Shown in pieces: positions 45,959 through 54,947 of a stretch of DNA of 64,000 nucleotides (position 1 is its first letter; every line of letters starts with the position of its first letter). The stretch is taken from positions 124,001-188,000 of the forward strand of contig NZ_JOJM01000004.1 of the NCBI RefSeq assembly GCF_000720325.1. The letters run 5' to 3'. The translations under genes and the position numbers were made by a program. The notes below the pieces were generated by a model. It saw only the letters and a program-made list of their open reading frames with translations. It was not told the DNA's origin and made no database searches. The stretch comes from Streptomyces sp. NRRL B-1347 (GTDB taxonomy: Bacteria > Actinomycetota > Actinomycetes > Streptomycetales > Streptomycetaceae).

Positions 45959-46878
45959 GCGAGACGCGCCCCAGGGTTCTCTACATCACCGGCATGATGC
46001 GCTGCGGCAGCACCATGCTGGGCAACGTCCTCAACGAGGTGCCCGGCGTCGTCCACGTCGGCGAGCTGTACTACCTGTGGCGCAACGGGCTGCTGCGCTC
46101 GGGGACCAACTCCACCTGCGGCTGCGGCGAGGAGATCACCGCCTGCCCGCTGTGGTCCGCGGTGCTCGGCTCCGGCAACGTGCCCGACACCGCCGACTAC
46201 GCCCGCCTGATGATCGCCGTGCAGTCCGGCTACCTGCGGGCCCGGCACACCGCGCTGCGCCTCGCCGAGGCACGCGGGCTGCGCACGCCCCCCGCCCCCG
46301 TCACCGAGGCGACCGGCGCCATCCGGTCGCTCTACCAGGAGCTCGGCAGGCAGCTCGGCGTCCGGCTCGTCGTCGACAGCTCCAAGTACCCGGCGGAGGC
46401 CGCCGCCCTGCTCGGCCGCCGCGACCTCGACGTACGCGTCCTGCACATGGTGCGCGACCCGCGGGCGACGGCGTACTCGTACCAGCGGGGCAAGAGCTAC
46501 GTCGCCGAGATGGACCCCGTGCGCAGCACCGGGTACTGGTCCGCGATCAACGCCGCGTCGGACCTCATCGGCGTCGCCGCCGGAGACCGCTATCTGCGCG
46601 TGCGCCACGAGGACTTCGCGCGCCGCCCGCAGCACGTCCTCGGCGAGGTGATGCGCTTCGCGGGCCTGACCGAGCCCAACCCGCTCGACGAGAAGGGCCG
46701 CGTCACCCTCGGCGACAACCACACCGTCACCGGCAACCCCGACCGTCTCAACCGCGGCCAGGTCACCATCACCGCCAGCGACCGCTGGCGCACCGAACTG
46801 GACTTCTGGCCCCGGGCCTGCGCCGTGGCCGGAGCCGGACTGCAGATGTACCGCTACGGCTACGCCGGGATCCGCTAG
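45955..46878 (+). CDS. PAPS-dependent sulfotransferase
   Basis: 307 residues. The 5'-phosphosulfate loop is ITGMMRCGSTMLG (residues 10-22), and the 3'-phosphate motif is LHMVRDPRATAYS, both standard for sulfotransferases. A CGCGEEITACP segment holds three Cys, perhaps a small metal or disulfide site. It moves sulfate from PAPS to a hydroxyl, amine or sugar. The ATG overlaps the encapsulin stop (ATGA), so the two are translationally coupled, which makes this enzyme a leading cargo candidate. PAPS would come from cysD, cysN and cysC in the same operon. Confidence 0.93.
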   Translation: MSETRPRVLYITGMMRCGSTMLGNVLNEVPGVVHVGELYYLWRNGLLRSGTNSTCGCGEEITACPLWSAVLGSGNVPDTADYARLMIAVQSGYLRARHTALRLAEARGLRTPPAPVTEATGAIRSLYQELGRQLGVRLVVDSSKYPAEAAALLGRRDLDVRVLHMVRDPRATAYSYQRGKSYVAEMDPVRSTGYWSAINAASDLIGVAAGDRYLRVRHEDFARRPQHVLGEVMRFAGLTEPNPLDEKGRVTLGDNHTVTGNPDRLNRGQVTITASDRWRTELDFWPRACAVAGAGLQMYRYGYAGIR

Positions 46879-46935
46879 CCCGCGACCCGGCCGACGCGCA
46901 ACCACCGTACCGACCGCGGAGACAGGGAAAGAACA

Positions 46936-47694
46936 ATGGACTTAGGGATTCAAGGCAAGGCCGCCCTCGTCGCCTGCGCCAGCAGCGGCCTCGGCCTCGG
47001 CGTCGCCCGCGCCCTCGCGGCGGAAGGCGCGCACGTGTCGATCTGCGCCCGCGGGGGCGAACGCCTCGCCGCGGCACACCGTGAGCTCGACTCCCTCGGA
47101 CAGGGAAAAGTCCGCAGCGAGAGCGTGGACATGAGCGATTCCGCGGCGGTCGCGCGATGGGTGGAGAACACCCGCGAGGAGTTCGGCGCCGTCGACATCG
47201 TGATCAGCCACACCGGCGGCGTCCAGCAGGGCACGGTGGGGGAGTTCGGCGTCGACGACTACCGCACCGCCGTCGGCACGACCATGCTGCCGCACATGGC
47301 CCTGGTCGTCGCGGCCACCCCGTACCTGAAGGAGAACGGCTGGGGCCGGCTCGTGCTGATCACCTCGGAGTCGGTGCACCAGCCCATGCCCCACAACGTG
47401 CTCTCCGGCGTGGCCCGCACCGGACTGCACGCCTACGCCCGCAACCTCGCGGACGACTTCGGGCGCACCGGCGTCACGGTCAACGTGCTCGTGCCCGGCT
47501 ACCACCGCACCCCGGCACTGCGCGGGCCCGGCGGCACGGACCCGGACCGGGCCGCCCGCGAGGTGCCCCTCGGCCGGGTGGGCGACCCCGACGACTTCGG
47601 GGCGCTCGCCGCCTTCCTCGTCAGCGCGCGGGCCGCGTTCGTCACCGGCGCCCAGCTGCTGGTCGACGGCGGCAACACGCGCGCGCCGGTGTAG
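46936..47694 (+). CDS. Short-chain dehydrogenase/reductase with altered catalytic motif
   Basis: 252 residues of the SDR family. The cofactor motif is ACASSGLGLGVA, and the end reads TGAQLLVDGGNT, as in FabG-like enzymes. After LITSESVHQ the usual Tyr-x-x-x-Lys is replaced by HNVLSGVARTGLHAYARN, so both catalytic residues are missing, although Ser is kept. Such atypical SDRs exist, and their reaction is often unclear. Codon 3 is TTA (46942-46944), requiring bldA tRNA. GGGAAAGAACA precedes the ATG. It lies 57 bases after the sulfotransferase. Confidence 0.88.
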   Translation: MDLGIQGKAALVACASSGLGLGVARALAAEGAHVSICARGGERLAAAHRELDSLGQGKVRSESVDMSDSAAVARWVENTREEFGAVDIVISHTGGVQQGTVGEFGVDDYRTAVGTTMLPHMALVVAATPYLKENGWGRLVLITSESVHQPMPHNVLSGVARTGLHAYARNLADDFGRTGVTVNVLVPGYHRTPALRGPGGTDPDRAAREVPLGRVGDPDDFGALAAFLVSARAAFVTGAQLLVDGGNTRAPV

Positions 47695-47745
47695 CCCTGC
47701 CCGGCCCCTCCACTCCCCGCAGACCACGGCACACGGAAGTGAAGC

Positions 47746-49428
47746 ATGCCCCAGACCGAAGACCTCGCCGGGCGCGTCCCGGCCGACCTCGCCGAGAAGT
47801 TCCGAGCCGAAGGATGGTGGCGTCGCGACGCGACCCTCCTGGACGACGTGCGCCGGCACGCCCTGGCCCACCCCCAGCGCAAGGCGATCGTCTGCCGGCA
47901 CACCGACGGCCGCCCCACCGAGAGCCTGACGTACGCGCAGCTCGTCGCGGCCGTCGAGCGGCTCGCCGCCGGACTCGCCGGGCTCGGCGTGCGCCACGGC
48001 GACGTCGTCACGCTCCAACTGCCCAACTCCTGGCAGCTCATGGCCCTGTCCCTGGCCTGTGCGCGCATCGGCGCGGTGGCCGGGCCCGTGCTGCCGATCA
48101 TGCGGCGGCGCGAGGTGGGCTTCATCCTGGAACTCACGGAGTCCCCCGTCTACATCGCCCCCGCGACGCACCGGGGCTTCTCCTTCGCCGAGATGAGCGG
48201 AGACCTGGCCGAGCGGACCCCCACGCTGCGCCACCGGGTGCTGCTCGGCGCCGCGGACCTGGACCCGGACGGGCCCGGCCTGCGGGGCGCGCTCGACTTC
48301 GACGACACCCTCCTCGGCGCCACCGGCCCCGGCGCCGCGGGCGACGTGCCGATGCGCGAGGCCGGGCCCGACGACATCGCGTACATCATGTTCACCTCGG
48401 GCACCACCGGCGAGCCCAAGGGCGTGGTGCACAGCCACAACACGCTCTACGCCACCAACCGCACGCAGGCCGAGGCGCTCGGGGTGACGGGCGAGGACGT
48501 CACCGCGATGGGGTCGCCGACCACCCACAACGCGGGCTACACCTGGAACTTCGTGATGCCGCTGCTGCACGGCGCCACCTGTGTGCACATCGACCACTGG
48601 GATCCGGCGGTGATGCTGCGCGCCCTGGAGGAGGAACAGGTCACCTTCTTCATGGGCGCCCCGCCGTTCATCGTCGACCTCGTCGCCCAGCAGCGGGCCG
48701 ACCGCCGCGACCTCAGCAGGCTCAGGACCTTCGCCACGGGCAGCGCGCCGATCCCGCCGGTCCTGGTGGAGCAGGCGCACGACGTGCTGGGGTGCCGCCT
48801 CTACGCGCTGTGGGGCATGACCGAGAACGGCTGCGTGACGGTGACCCGTCCCACGGATCCCCTGATGCGCGCCGCCGAGAGCGACGGCACGGTCCTCACG
48901 GGCATGGAGATCCGCGTCGTCGACGCGCCGAACGGCTCCCCGGTGGTGCCGGGCGCCACCGGCCGCCTCCAGGTGCGCGGCGCCCACCAGTGCCTGGGCT
49001 ACTACCGCCGCCCCGACACCTACCGCGAGTCGCTGAGCGACGACGGCTGGTTCGACACCGGCGACCTCGCCCGCGACGACGGCCACGGCGGCATCCGGAT
49101 CGTCGGCCGGGACAAGGACCTGATCTCCCGCGGCGGCGAGAAGATCCCGGTGGTCGAGGTCGAGGCCGCCCTCCTGCGCCACCCGGAGGTCAAGGACGTC
49201 GCCGTCGTCGGCTACCCCGACGACCGGCTCGGCGAGCGGGCCTGCGCCGTCATCGTCCCCGAGGACGGCGAACCGCCCGCCCTTGCCGCGCTGCAAGAGC
49301 ACCTGCGGGTCCTGGGCATGGCCAAGCAGTACTGGCCCGAGCGCGTCGAACGCAGCGCGGCGCTGCCCAAGACCCCCACAGGCAAGGTGCAGAAGTTCAA
49401 GCTCAGGGCGCAACTCGCCCACTCATGA
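47746..49428 (+). CDS. AMP-dependent acyl-CoA synthetase/ligase
   Basis: 560 residues of the ANL superfamily. The phosphate loop is IMFTSGTTGEPKG, the adenylate loop is LWGMTENG, the ribose-binding Asp is in GWFDTGDLAR, and the C-terminal lysine lies in LPKTPTGKVQKF. The sequence resembles cyclohexanecarboxylate- and fatty-acid-CoA ligases. It likely activates a carboxylic acid for the acyl-CoA dehydrogenase that overlaps its end. The start is the ATG at 47746, about ten bases after GGAAGTGAAG. It is part of the encapsulin operon. Confidence 0.93.
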   Translation: MPQTEDLAGRVPADLAEKFRAEGWWRRDATLLDDVRRHALAHPQRKAIVCRHTDGRPTESLTYAQLVAAVERLAAGLAGLGVRHGDVVTLQLPNSWQLMALSLACARIGAVAGPVLPIMRRREVGFILELTESPVYIAPATHRGFSFAEMSGDLAERTPTLRHRVLLGAADLDPDGPGLRGALDFDDTLLGATGPGAAGDVPMREAGPDDIAYIMFTSGTTGEPKGVVHSHNTLYATNRTQAEALGVTGEDVTAMGSPTTHNAGYTWNFVMPLLHGATCVHIDHWDPAVMLRALEEEQVTFFMGAPPFIVDLVAQQRADRRDLSRLRTFATGSAPIPPVLVEQAHDVLGCRLYALWGMTENGCVTVTRPTDPLMRAAESDGTVLTGMEIRVVDAPNGSPVVPGATGRLQVRGAHQCLGYYRRPDTYRESLSDDGWFDTGDLARDDGHGGIRIVGRDKDLISRGGEKIPVVEVEAALLRHPEVKDVAVVGYPDDRLGERACAVIVPEDGEPPALAALQEHLRVLGMAKQYWPERVERSAALPKTPTGKVQKFKLRAQLAHS

Positions 49429-49439
49429 GGGGTGTAGCC

Positions 49440-50585
49440 ATGCACTTTCAGTTCTCCGACGACCAACACGCCCTCGCCAAGCGGGTGCGTGCCTTCATCT
49501 CCGGCCAGGTGGCGCCCTTCGCCACCGAGCACGACCGGACCGAGACCTTCCCCGCGGGCTACTTCGCCCGCTTCGCCGACGAGGGCCTGTTCGGCCTGGG
49601 CATCCCGGTCGAGTACGACGGACAGGGCCTGGACGCGGTGAGCGTCGGCGTGGCTCTCGAAGAGGTCGCCCGCGGCGAGCCCGCGGCCTGCCACCCCGTC
49701 CTGAACGCCACCCTGATCGGCTCGATCCTGAGCCAGAACGGCACGGAGGCCCAGCAGGCCGCGTACCTGCCGCTCATCGCCCGCGGCGAGGCCATCGTCG
49801 CGCTGTGCCTCACCGAGCCCGACCACGGCACGGACGCCGGGGGCATCGAGTTCGAGGCCGCCCCCGACGGGGACGGCTGGCGCCTCTCGGGCACGAAGAC
49901 GTCCATCATGGTCGGCGCGTACGCCACCCACGGCCTGGTCTTCGCCCGCACCGAGGACACGGGCAGCCGGGGCATCACGGCCTTCTTCGTGCCCCTGGAC
50001 CAGCCGGGCGTCCGACGCGAGCGGCTGCGTGACCTCGGGCACCGGGCCGGGGGCCGCGCCACCCTCGTCTTCGACGACGTCGCCGTCGGCCCGGAGCACC
50101 GGATCGGCGCCGCAGGCGAGGGCCTGGCCAAGGTCCTCTCCGGGTTCAGCTACTCGCGGGCGCTCATCGCCCTCAACGCGATCGCCGCCGCGCAGGTCGC
50201 CCTCGACGAGGCGTTCGCCCACGCCCGCGAGCGCCACGCCTTCGGCAAGCCGCTCGGCACCTTCCAGGGCGTCACGTTCCCGCTGGTCGAGCACGCCACC
50301 TATCTCAAGGCGGCCCGGCTGCTGGCGTACGAGGCGCTGTGGCGCAAGGACCAGGGCCTCGAACACCGCGTCGAGGCCAACATGGTCAAGTCGTGGGCGC
50401 CCAAGGCGGCCGTGGACGCCATCCACCAGGCGCTGCTCACGCTCGGGCACCTGGGCTGGTCGGTGGACCGCCCGATGGAGCGCCGGCTGCGGGACGCCAT
50501 CGGACTCCAGCTGGCGGACGGCACGGCCAACGCCACCAAGCTGGCGGTCGCGCGGGAGCTCCTCGGCCGCGCGTACGCGCCGTGA
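49440..50585 (+). CDS. Acyl-CoA dehydrogenase family protein with Asp at the base position
   Basis: 381 residues. N-terminal helices, the flavin beta domain (CLTEPDHGTDAGG, WRLSGTKTSI) and a C-terminal helical domain (AFGKPLGTFQGV) define an acyl-CoA dehydrogenase. The region that usually holds the base (IYEGTxxI) reads LADGTANAT, so Asp may replace Glu. GAGGGG stands before the ATG at 49440; a start at 49425 would overlap the ligase stop by ATGA. It probably dehydrogenates the CoA ester made by the ligase, or acts as an oxygenase-like relative. Confidence 0.88.
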   Translation: MHFQFSDDQHALAKRVRAFISGQVAPFATEHDRTETFPAGYFARFADEGLFGLGIPVEYDGQGLDAVSVGVALEEVARGEPAACHPVLNATLIGSILSQNGTEAQQAAYLPLIARGEAIVALCLTEPDHGTDAGGIEFEAAPDGDGWRLSGTKTSIMVGAYATHGLVFARTEDTGSRGITAFFVPLDQPGVRRERLRDLGHRAGGRATLVFDDVAVGPEHRIGAAGEGLAKVLSGFSYSRALIALNAIAAAQVALDEAFAHARERHAFGKPLGTFQGVTFPLVEHATYLKAARLLAYEALWRKDQGLEHRVEANMVKSWAPKAAVDAIHQALLTLGHLGWSVDRPMERRLRDAIGLQLADGTANATKLAVARELLGRAYAP

Positions 50586-50619
50586 AAGCCACCGGGCCGC
50601 GTGCGCGTGCCGAAGCTCA

Positions 50620-50661
50620 GGGTGAGGTGCTCACGGTGAGGTGCTCAGGGTGAGGAGTGAG
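50620..50661 (+). repeat. Three 14-bp tandem repeats before cysC
   Basis: GGGTGAGGTGCTCA, CGGTGAGGTGCTCA and GGGTGAGGAGTGAG. The last copy contains the cysC ribosome site (GAGGAG), so copy changes could alter spacing between the acyl-CoA dehydrogenase and cysC. Confidence 0.8.
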
Positions 50662-50663
50662 AA

Positions 50664-51206
50664 GTGACGACGATATGGCTGACCGGACTGCCCAGCTCCG
50701 GGAAGACCACACTGGCCCGCGAACTGACGGCGCGCCAGTCCGCGCGGCGGGCCGTGGAACACCTCGACGGCGACGTCCTGCGCCGTGAGATGTTCCCCGA
50801 GCTCGGCTTCAGCAGGGACGACCGGATGGAGAACATCCGGCGCATCGGAGACCTGGCGGTGCTCCTCGCCCGCCACGACGTGCTGGTCGTCGTCTCCGTC
50901 ATCGCGCCGTACCAGCAGGCGCGTGACGCCGTGCGCGCAGCCCACCGCGCGCAGGGCCTGCACTTCGTCGAGGTGCACGTGCACGCGCCGCAGACGGTGT
51001 GCGCCGCCCGCGACGTCAAGGGCCTGTACGCGCGGGCCGCGAGCGGCGCGCTGTCCGGGCTCACCGGGGCGGGCGACGTCTACGAGGTGCCCAGCGCACC
51101 GGACGTCCAGGTGCGCACGGCCGAGCGCGGCGTCGAGGAGTGCGTGCTGACCATCGAACAGGCCCTCGCCGCCACCGAGCGGCGAGGCAAGGAGGCACTG
51201 GTATGA
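50664..51206 (+). CDS. cysC: Adenylylsulfate (APS) kinase
   Basis: 180 residues. The P-loop is LTGLPSSGKTT (residues 7-17), followed by LDGDVLRREMFPELGFSRDDR, shortened here to its main residues, and the RDVKGLYARA lid, all typical of CysC. It phosphorylates APS to PAPS, the sulfate donor for the sulfotransferase upstream. Streptomyces normally use the PAPS or APS reductase route for assimilation; a cysC beside a sulfotransferase marks a sulfation pathway. GTG start at 50664 with GAGGAG upstream; it overlaps cysD by four bases. Confidence 0.95.
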   Translation: MTTIWLTGLPSSGKTTLARELTARQSARRAVEHLDGDVLRREMFPELGFSRDDRMENIRRIGDLAVLLARHDVLVVVSVIAPYQQARDAVRAAHRAQGLHFVEVHVHAPQTVCAARDVKGLYARAASGALSGLTGAGDVYEVPSAPDVQVRTAERGVEECVLTIEQALAATERRGKEALV

Positions 51207-52117
51207 GCGTGACCACCCTGGTCGCCGCCGACACGAGTACGACGGCGCTGGAAGCCGAGGCCATCCACATCCTGCGCGAGGTGGCCGGGGAGTTCGACCG
51301 GCCCGTCGTGCTGTTCTCCGGCGGCAAGGACTCGACCGTCCTCGTCCACCTCGCCGTCCGGGCGTTCGCCCCCGCGCCGGTCCCCTTCGAGCTGCTGCAC
51401 GTGGACACCGGGCACAACTTCCCCGAAGTCCTCTCCTTCCGCGACCGGTTGGCGCGCGAGCACGGGCTGCGGATGACGGTGGCCGCCGTGCAGGACTGGA
51501 TCGACAGCGGCGAGCTCGAAGAGCGGCCCGACGGGCTGCGCAACCCGCTGCAGACCGTGCCGCTGCTCAAGACCATCGAGAACGGGCGCTACGACGCCGC
51601 CATCGGCGGGGGACGCCGCGACGAGGAACGCGCGCGGGCCAAGGAACGCGTCTTCAGCGTCCGCAACGCGTTCGGCCACTGGGACCCGCGCCGTCAGCGC
51701 GTCGAGCTGTGGAACCTCTACAACGGGCGGCACCGCCCCGGCGAGCACGTGCGGGTCTTCCCCCTGTCCAACTGGACCGAACTCGACGTATGGCGCTACA
51801 TCGACCGGCACGACGTGCCGCTGCCATCCCTGTACTACGCCCACACGCGCCCCGTGTACCGGCGCGACGGCATGCTCCTGACGCCGGGCCCGTGGGGCGG
51901 ACCGCGGCCCGACGAGCCGCTCACCGAGCGACTGGTCCGCTACCGCACCGTCGGCGACGGCTCGTGCACCGGCGCCGTGGAGTCCGCGGCGCGCACCACC
52001 ACGGACATCATCCGGGAGATCCAGGCCTCCCGGCTCAGCGAGCGGGGCGCCAGCAGGGCCGACGACCAGATGTCCGAGGCCGCCATGGAGGACCGCAAGC
52101 GGGAGGGGTACTTCTGA
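51203..52117 (+). CDS. cysD: Sulfate adenylyltransferase subunit 2 (ATP pyrophosphatase)
   Basis: 304 residues. The PP-loop SGGKDST is at residues 40-46, then LLHVDTGHNFPE and the C-terminal EDRKREGYF that is typical of CysD. With CysN it makes APS from sulfate and ATP. The ATG at 51203 lies inside the cysC stop (ATGA), and its own stop overlaps cysN (TGATG), so cysC, cysD and cysN are translated as a unit. The longer frame from 50999 begins inside cysC and is not used. Confidence 0.96.
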   Translation: MSVTTLVAADTSTTALEAEAIHILREVAGEFDRPVVLFSGGKDSTVLVHLAVRAFAPAPVPFELLHVDTGHNFPEVLSFRDRLAREHGLRMTVAAVQDWIDSGELEERPDGLRNPLQTVPLLKTIENGRYDAAIGGGRRDEERARAKERVFSVRNAFGHWDPRRQRVELWNLYNGRHRPGEHVRVFPLSNWTELDVWRYIDRHDVPLPSLYYAHTRPVYRRDGMLLTPGPWGGPRPDEPLTERLVRYRTVGDGSCTGAVESAARTTTDIIREIQASRLSERGASRADDQMSEAAMEDRKREGYF

Positions 52118-53424
52118 TGACACGGGATCTGCTGCGACTGGTGACGGCGGGCAGCGTGGACGACGGCAAGTCCACGGTGGTCGGCCGTCTGCTGTACGAC
52201 ACCAAGTCGGTGCTCGGCGACCAGATCGACGCGGTGCTGCGCGCCAGCGTCCAGCGCGGGCTCGACACCCCGGACCTGGCCCTGCTCGTCGACGGGCTGC
52301 GGGCCGAACGCGAACAGGGCATCACCATCGACGTCGCCTACCGCTACTTCAGCACCGCGCGCCGCACGTTCATCCTCGCCGACACGCCGGGCCACGTGCA
52401 GTACACGCGCAACACCGTGACCGGCGCGTCCACCGCCGACCACGCCGCGCTGCTGTGCGACGCGAGCAAGGGGATGCTGCCGCAGACCCGCAGGCACCTC
52501 GCGGTGATGGCGATGCTCGACGTGCCGGGCCTGACCCTCGCCGTCAACAAGATGGACCTGGTCGACTTCGCCGAGGACACCTTCCTGGAGATCCGCGACG
52601 CGTTCGTACGCCAGGCCCTCGACCTCGGCTACGCCGCCGACCGCGTCCTTGCGGTCCCCGTGTCCGCGCTCACCGGCGACAACGTGGTCACCACGTCACC
52701 GCGCACGCCCTGGTACGAGGGACCGACGCTCCTGGAGCGCCTGGAGACCGTCGAGGTGGACCGCCCGGCGGCCGGGGCAGCCTTACGGATGCCCGTGCAG
52801 TACGTGCTGCGCGACCAGCGCGACGGCTACCGCGGCTACGCGGGCCGGATCGCCGCCGGGTCCGTGCGCGCGGGCGACGAGGTCGTCGTCCTGCCCGACG
52901 GCGTACGCACCGTCGTCGACCGGGTCGACACACCCGACGGCGACGTGCCCGAGGCGGCCGCGGGCAGCACGGTGAGTCTGGTGCTGCGCGACCAGGTGGA
53001 CATCGGGCGAGGCGATCTGATCGCCTCGGTCGCCCGGCCTCCCGAGGTCACCGACCAGCTCGACGCGACGGTGTGCTGGCTGGGCGACACCCCCCTGGAG
53101 GCCGGTGCGCGGCTGCTGCTCAAGCACGGCACCCGTACCACCGCCGCCCAGGTCACCGAGCTGATCTCCCGGTTCGACGAACAGAGTCTGAGCGTCGTGG
53201 CCCGCCCCTCGGCTCTGAACCTGAACGACACCGGGCGGGTCCGTGTGCAGGTCGCCAAGGGCCTGCCGGTGGACGGCTACACCGAGTGCCGCTCCACCGG
53301 CACCTTCATCCTGATCAACCGCTCCGACGGCAACACGGTCGGGGCGGGCCTGATCGGCGACCCGATGTCGGCGTTCGTCGGTCTGGCGACGCCGTCCGCG
53401 CGGCCCGAGCCGGTGACCCCATGA
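52117..53424 (+). CDS. cysN: Sulfate adenylyltransferase subunit 1 (GTPase)
   Basis: 435 residues with an EF-Tu-like GTPase domain: G1 GSVDDGKST, G2-region EQGITIDVAYRYF, G3 DTPGHVQY, G4 NKMD. Two beta-barrel domains follow. It drives sulfate adenylylation by CysD through GTP hydrolysis. No CysC domain is fused. One Leu codon is TTA (52783-52785), so expression may need bldA. It overlaps cysD by one base and the next gene by four. Part of the PAPS supply in the encapsulin operon. Confidence 0.96.
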   Translation: MTRDLLRLVTAGSVDDGKSTVVGRLLYDTKSVLGDQIDAVLRASVQRGLDTPDLALLVDGLRAEREQGITIDVAYRYFSTARRTFILADTPGHVQYTRNTVTGASTADHAALLCDASKGMLPQTRRHLAVMAMLDVPGLTLAVNKMDLVDFAEDTFLEIRDAFVRQALDLGYAADRVLAVPVSALTGDNVVTTSPRTPWYEGPTLLERLETVEVDRPAAGAALRMPVQYVLRDQRDGYRGYAGRIAAGSVRAGDEVVVLPDGVRTVVDRVDTPDGDVPEAAAGSTVSLVLRDQVDIGRGDLIASVARPPEVTDQLDATVCWLGDTPLEAGARLLLKHGTRTTAAQVTELISRFDEQSLSVVARPSALNLNDTGRVRVQVAKGLPVDGYTECRSTGTFILINRSDGNTVGAGLIGDPMSAFVGLATPSARPEPVTP

Positions 53425-54890
53425 CCGGCGACACGACCTGGACTTCGACCTTCGACACGACCCCGGGCGCGGGGGACCGCCCGCCGCGCGCGCCCGTCGT
53501 CGCCGTGATCGGGGCGGGCGCGAGCGGCACCCTCGCCGCCGTGCAGCTGCTGCGCCGGTGCACGGACGGCGGACGCCGTCTGCACCTGCTCCTGATCGAC
53601 CGCACCGGCGAGTTCGGCCCGGGCGTCGCCTACCGCACCCGCGACCCCCACCACCTGCTCAACGCGCCCGCCAGAGCCATGAGCGCGCTCGCCGACGACC
53701 CGGACCACTTCGTCCGGTGGGCGGCGGCCCAGGGCCGCGACGTCACGCCCGGCACGTTCCTGCCGCGCGACGACTACGGCCGCTACCTCACCGGGACGCT
53801 GCTCGCCGAGGAGGACCGCGCGGCCGGGCTCGTCACCGTCGAGCACCTGACGGACGCGGTCGACGAGGTCCGGCCGGACAGCACCGGCGTGCACCTGACC
53901 TTCGCCGACGGCGCACCGCTGCGGGCCGACGCGGTGATCCTGGCCCTCGGCGTGGGGACGGACGACCCGCTGGCAGCCCTGATGCCCGCCGCACCGGACC
54001 GCTATCTCGCGAACCCGTGGAGCGACGGGGCGCTGCACCGCATCGAGGACGGCCAGCGGGTCCTGGTCCTCGGCACCGGACTGACCATGGTGGACGTGGC
54101 CCTCTCGCTCAGCAGGCACCACCCCCGCCTGACGGTGCACGCGCTGTCCCGGCACGGCCTCGTGCCGCACGCGCACCGCCCGGCCGCCGCACGCGCCACG
54201 CCGCCCACCGCACCGCCCCGGGCCCGGTCCGTCGGCGACCTGCTGCGCCACGCCCGCCGGCACCGCACCGACAACCCGGGCCACTGGCGCGAGTACGTCG
54301 ACGACCTGCGCCCCCATGTCGCCGAGCTGTGGCAGCAGTTGGACCTGGACGCACGACGCCGGTTCCTCGCCCATGTGAACCCGCTGTGGAACGTGCACCG
54401 CCACCGCATCGCACCCGAGGCGGGCCGGGACCTCGACCGGCTGATCCGCTCCGAGCGGCTGCGCGTCGACGCGGGACACGTACGCGGCGTCCGTGGCGAC
54501 GGACCGGCGGGCTACCTCGTCGACGCGGTGATCGACGGCTGTCCGCGCACCGTGCGGGCCGACTGGATCGTCAACGCCGCGGGCTTCTCCCGGCGTCTGG
54601 TGGACCAGCGCAATCCGCTGCTCCAGCAGATGCTCGCCGACGACGTGGTCCGCCCCGACGCCACGCGCCTGGGCATCGACACCACGGGGGACGGACGGGT
54701 CGTCGGCGCCCACGCCGCGAGCCGGGCGCTGTTCGCGCTCGGGGCACTGCGTCGCGGCACGCTCTTCGAGAGCAGCGCGGTCCCCGAGATCCGCGGGCAG
54801 GCCGCGGCCATCACGGCCGCGGTGCTCGCGATGCTCGCGGCGCCGCGGGCACGGGATCCGCTGCCGCTGGTGGGAGGCGTGCGGCGGTAG
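53421..54890 (+). CDS. FAD/NAD(P)-binding protein (monooxygenase-like)
   Basis: 489 residues. The first Rossmann site is VAVIGAGASGTLAAVQLL, followed by GPGVAYRTRDPHHLLNAPA, the signature of the FAD-NAD(P)-binding family (PF13454). A second nucleotide site lies at VLVLGTGLTMVD, and a WIVNAAGF region follows. Relatives are N-hydroxylases or uncharacterised oxidoreductases. The ATG overlaps the cysN stop by four bases, so this is the last gene of the operon; it may tailor the sulfated product, by inference. It ends 57 bases before the convergent CGNR gene. Confidence 0.87.
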   Translation: MTGDTTWTSTFDTTPGAGDRPPRAPVVAVIGAGASGTLAAVQLLRRCTDGGRRLHLLLIDRTGEFGPGVAYRTRDPHHLLNAPARAMSALADDPDHFVRWAAAQGRDVTPGTFLPRDDYGRYLTGTLLAEEDRAAGLVTVEHLTDAVDEVRPDSTGVHLTFADGAPLRADAVILALGVGTDDPLAALMPAAPDRYLANPWSDGALHRIEDGQRVLVLGTGLTMVDVALSLSRHHPRLTVHALSRHGLVPHAHRPAAARATPPTAPPRARSVGDLLRHARRHRTDNPGHWREYVDDLRPHVAELWQQLDLDARRRFLAHVNPLWNVHRHRIAPEAGRDLDRLIRSERLRVDAGHVRGVRGDGPAGYLVDAVIDGCPRTVRADWIVNAAGFSRRLVDQRNPLLQQMLADDVVRPDATRLGIDTTGDGRVVGAHAASRALFALGALRRGTLFESSAVPEIRGQAAAITAAVLAMLAAPRARDPLPLVGGVRR

Positions 54891-54947
54891 GGGCCCGCGC
54901 CGCCGCGCTGGCGGCTGAGTGCGGAGAACGGCCCCGCGGCGGCGGTG

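Noticed and set aside
46942..49422. 826-residue minus-strand frame opposite SDR and acyl-CoA ligase
   Set aside because: Antisense of two well-defined enzymes; no domain.
50999..52117. 372-residue cysD with a long N-terminal extension
   Set aside because: The extra part lies inside cysC in another frame; the ATG at 51203 overlaps the cysC stop and gives a normal CysD.
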